The notes beneath the pieces are model-generated. The model ran no database searches. It saw only the letters and a program-made list of their open reading frames with translations, and was not told the origin of the DNA. Shown here in pieces: positions 62,192 through 64,000 of a DNA stretch of 64,000 nucleotides (position 1 is its first letter; every line of letters begins with the position of its first letter). Location: NCBI GenBank assembly GCA_021323655.1, contig JAJPKO010000057.1, forward strand, positions 34,447-98,446, read 5' to 3'. A program made the position numbers and the translations under genes. The stretch is from Acidobacteriaceae bacterium. GTDB taxonomy: Bacteria; Acidobacteriota; Terriglobia; Terriglobales; Acidobacteriaceae.

Positions 62192-63607
62192 GTGAACCGC
62201 AGAACGTTTATTTGCCTCGCATCCGCGAGTTTGTTGGCCCGCTCCAGTCCGGCCGAGGAGAAAGTCGCGGTGCGGCCAGCCGATACCGGCGCCGCTCTGC
62301 GAAATCCCGGCATGGGATGGGTCTTCCACTTTTACGATGACGGCATTCACAACTATGGCCTGAATTTGGCCCCTTCTGATACTGTGGACGACTTTCCGGG
62401 CGCCAGTGTCATCTACATGCGGCTAGCATGGTCGTATCTTGAGCCCGAGGAGGGCCAGTTCAACTGGTCAATCGTAGATACGCCCGCTCAGCGCTGGATC
62501 GACAAGGGCTGGAAGATCGCCTTCCGGTTTACCTGCTCGGAAAGCGATCGCGACCAGCCCTATGCAACGCCGGAATGGGTGAGGAAGGCCGGCGCAAAAG
62601 GCTATCGTTTCGCCGATGGCAAGGGCATCGTCGAGAACGGGCCGAACTGGGAACCAGACTTTGGAGATCCGATTTTTCTCAAGAAACTAGACAATTTTCT
62701 CGCGGCGGCGTCGGCCCGCTATGATGGCAACCCAGATGTAGCATTTATCGATATCGGCTCTTTGGGAGTCTGGGGAGAGGGACACACCGGCGGGAGCACC
62801 CATCGAAACTATTCGACTGCCACGATCCTCAAACACATTGACCTGTATAAAAAGAACTTCAAGCGAACCTTGCTGGTGGCCAATGATGATTTCCTGGTGG
62901 TCAGTCTCCGGCTGCTGGATGATGCGCAGGCCCTCGGTCTGACATTGCGGGACGACAGCATCCTTGTACAGGGTGGCAAGAACGCTTACTTTCACGCCTG
63001 GATGGCAGCGATGTTCTGGCCGCATTTGCCGGTCATCCTGGAATCTGAACATTACGGCGAATCCAAACAGCGCGGTTTCTGGCAGGACGGTAGCTTGTAC
63101 CTGAAAGCCATCGAAGAGTACCACGCCAGCTACGCTTCCGTGCACTGGTATCCACGTGAGTTTTTGAAGGAAATGCGTCCGCTTATCGATCGTATCAACC
63201 TGCGACTGGGTTATCGGCTGCAATTGGTAGAGGCTGTCTGGCCGAAAATTGCGGATGCGAACGCCCCGTTTCGGATCGATTTTACGTTTCGCAATGCCGG
63301 AGTGGCACCCTGCCTTCCTGGTGGAGTTCCCGCTTTCACGTTGAAAGATGATGAGGGTGGGATCGTGGGTACATTCGTGGCGGAAGACTATGAGGTGCGA
63401 GCGCTTCCTGTAGGACCGCCGTTACGGGCCGAGGCGGTGCCATCCGGAGCATGGTTCCGCGTGCCCCCGGCGCCAATCTTCAAGCCAGGCACATACAGCG
63501 TTTACGTTTCCATCGGAAGCCGCACCGGTACACCCAGGCTCGCACTGCCACTGGCGGATGACGATGGGCACTATAGGTACAGGCTGGGGAGCATAACGAT
63601 ACGGTGA
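62192..63607 (+). CDS. Secreted DUF4832-like TIM-barrel protein
   Basis: The 471-residue protein starts at a GTG five bases after GGAGAAG. Its leader (MNRRTFICLASASLLARS) has a twin arginine. The N-terminal three quarters resemble a glycosidase barrel: NPGMGWVFHFYDDG, YMRLAWSYLEPEEGQFNWS, DIGSLGVWGEGHTGG and ILESEHYGES, where the Glu residues may be catalytic. The C-terminal 130 residues form a beta-sandwich typical of DUF4832 proteins. Such proteins accompany polysaccharide degradation. It probably forms a two-gene unit with the protein upstream. Confidence 0.7.
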   Translation: MNRRTFICLASASLLARSSPAEEKVAVRPADTGAALRNPGMGWVFHFYDDGIHNYGLNLAPSDTVDDFPGASVIYMRLAWSYLEPEEGQFNWSIVDTPAQRWIDKGWKIAFRFTCSESDRDQPYATPEWVRKAGAKGYRFADGKGIVENGPNWEPDFGDPIFLKKLDNFLAAASARYDGNPDVAFIDIGSLGVWGEGHTGGSTHRNYSTATILKHIDLYKKNFKRTLLVANDDFLVVSLRLLDDAQALGLTLRDDSILVQGGKNAYFHAWMAAMFWPHLPVILESEHYGESKQRGFWQDGSLYLKAIEEYHASYASVHWYPREFLKEMRPLIDRINLRLGYRLQLVEAVWPKIADANAPFRIDFTFRNAGVAPCLPGGVPAFTLKDDEGGIVGTFVAEDYEVRALPVGPPLRAEAVPSGAWFRVPPAPIFKPGTYSVYVSIGSRTGTPRLALPLADDDGHYRYRLGSITIR

Positions 63608-63741
63608 TCTTCCGGCGCCACGCCTCCTGAGATCATCCGCTTTCCGAGCGTTTTACTGACGGATCAGAGTCTGCAATGGAAACAGTCGACGGAAAATCCA
63701 TACAAGAGAGCTAACGCACAGCAGCGTGGGGACGATCTGCT

Positions 63742-63849
63742 GGCGGGAATCTCACGAGTGGTCATCCCCCTGCGCGTACATCGACAGGATCTTGTCATCG
63801 AACCAGGTAAAACGCGTCTTCGACTTCACCTTCAGCCGCGGCCGTGGGT
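63742..63849 (-). pseudogene. IS256-family transposase fragment
   Basis: The minus strand reads PRLKVKSKTRFTWFDDKILS and MYAQG, then shifts one base (an extra G) to MTTREIP. This matches the segment before the catalytic domain of Mutator/IS256-type transposases. Only about 35 codons survive, and the upstream end is cut at about 63850, where another element begins. Confidence 0.65.
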
Positions 63850-64000
63850 AGTGTCCAGTAAGTTTCGCACTTTCGATCTTTCTTGGAACTTAGTACTACA
63901 GTTGTAACTGAGTCGCAGCAAGCAAGGGTGCGCGTTTTATGTAGTGGCAGAGTTGTGCGAAGAATTGATGCCTTCGCCGCCATTCAGACCACGCGAGCAG
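63850..64000 (-). mobile_element. End of an insertion sequence with transposase C-terminus (partial)
   Basis: The last 35 codons of a reading open to the window edge (63896-64000) encode LLAWSEWRRRHQFFAQLCHY and a short basic tail, which resembles the C-terminus of DDE transposases with a W-R-R-R-H-Q motif. The sequence TGTCCAGTAAGTTTCGCAC at 63852-63870, outside the stop codon, is a plausible terminal inverted repeat. It abuts the IS256-type fragment, so this element probably inserted into the older one. Confidence 0.55.

Noticed and set aside
1..64000. CRISPR array, rRNA operon or origin of replication
   Set aside because: No regularly spaced repeats, no conserved rRNA stretches and no DnaA-box cluster were seen.

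Overview
The window looks like chromosomal DNA of an acidobacterium, most likely Terriglobia (Acidobacteriaceae-like). The evidence is a VWFA-related protein of the acidobacterial type, an Oar-like TonB receptor with an N-terminal carboxypeptidase-regulatory domain, Gram-negative lipid A synthesis (lpxD), abundant secreted carbohydrate enzymes, and a membrane regulator with a DNA-binding-like N-terminus of a type common in this phylum. No rRNA operon, CRISPR array or complete prophage was seen. Coordinates come from reading the sequence; no database search was run.

Layout. 0-2.7 kb: a partial receiver/PAS signalling gene, lpxD, acyP and apt. 2.7-6 kb: a secreted phosphoesterase, a gene-poor stretch holding a dead cheB, a small HTH protein and a seven-iron ferredoxin. 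6.1-8.9 kb: a tightly coupled operon moaDE fusion, VWFA protein, Hfq-like protein, suhB. 9-15 kb: a dead HVO_A0114-type regulator, an S1/P1 nuclease, and the operon TPR protein-dgt-ribBA. 15-31.6 kb: housekeeping and envelope genes (purH, rhomboid, dienelactone hydrolase, YihY, alpha-L-rhamnosidase, bactofilin, site-2 protease, trpS-scpA, pit, acyl-CoA synthetase). 31.7-39.7 kb: a degenerate tRNA-Ser beside a carbohydrate locus (GH3, TonB receptor, membrane regulator). 39.7-48.4 kb: a STAS/anti-sigma pair, coxBAC, pdxST with a PIN-domain fragment wedged inside it, miaB and a bifunctional nuclease. 48.4-57.6 kb: a flippase, a MATE exporter, priA, HU, dcd, an atypical LuxR-type regulator and a SYLF protein. 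57.6-64 kb: phage and IS debris around two secreted sugar-active proteins with twin-arginine-like leaders.

How it works together. The carbohydrate locus at 31.9-39.6 kb could import and cleave an oligosaccharide under control of the membrane-spanning regulator. The pair at 59.2-63.6 kb looks like a second, recently acquired polysaccharide module. pdxS, pdxT, coxB, coxA and coxC are packed so closely that they may be one transcript.

A recurring theme is decay. Four toxin-antitoxin-type remnants (HVO_A0114 regulator, PIN, DUF3368 PIN, MNT-HEPN) and remnants of cheB, an SDR, phage endonuclease VII and an IS256-type transposase fill most of the gaps. The best leads for new biology are the DUF3368 fragment translationally coupled inside pdxST, the LuxR regulator without its phospho-acceptor, the Hfq-like protein with a changed proximal face, the CoxA that lacks the D-channel aspartate, and the carbohydrate locus with its membrane regulator. 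I did not find a system I can confidently call undescribed.
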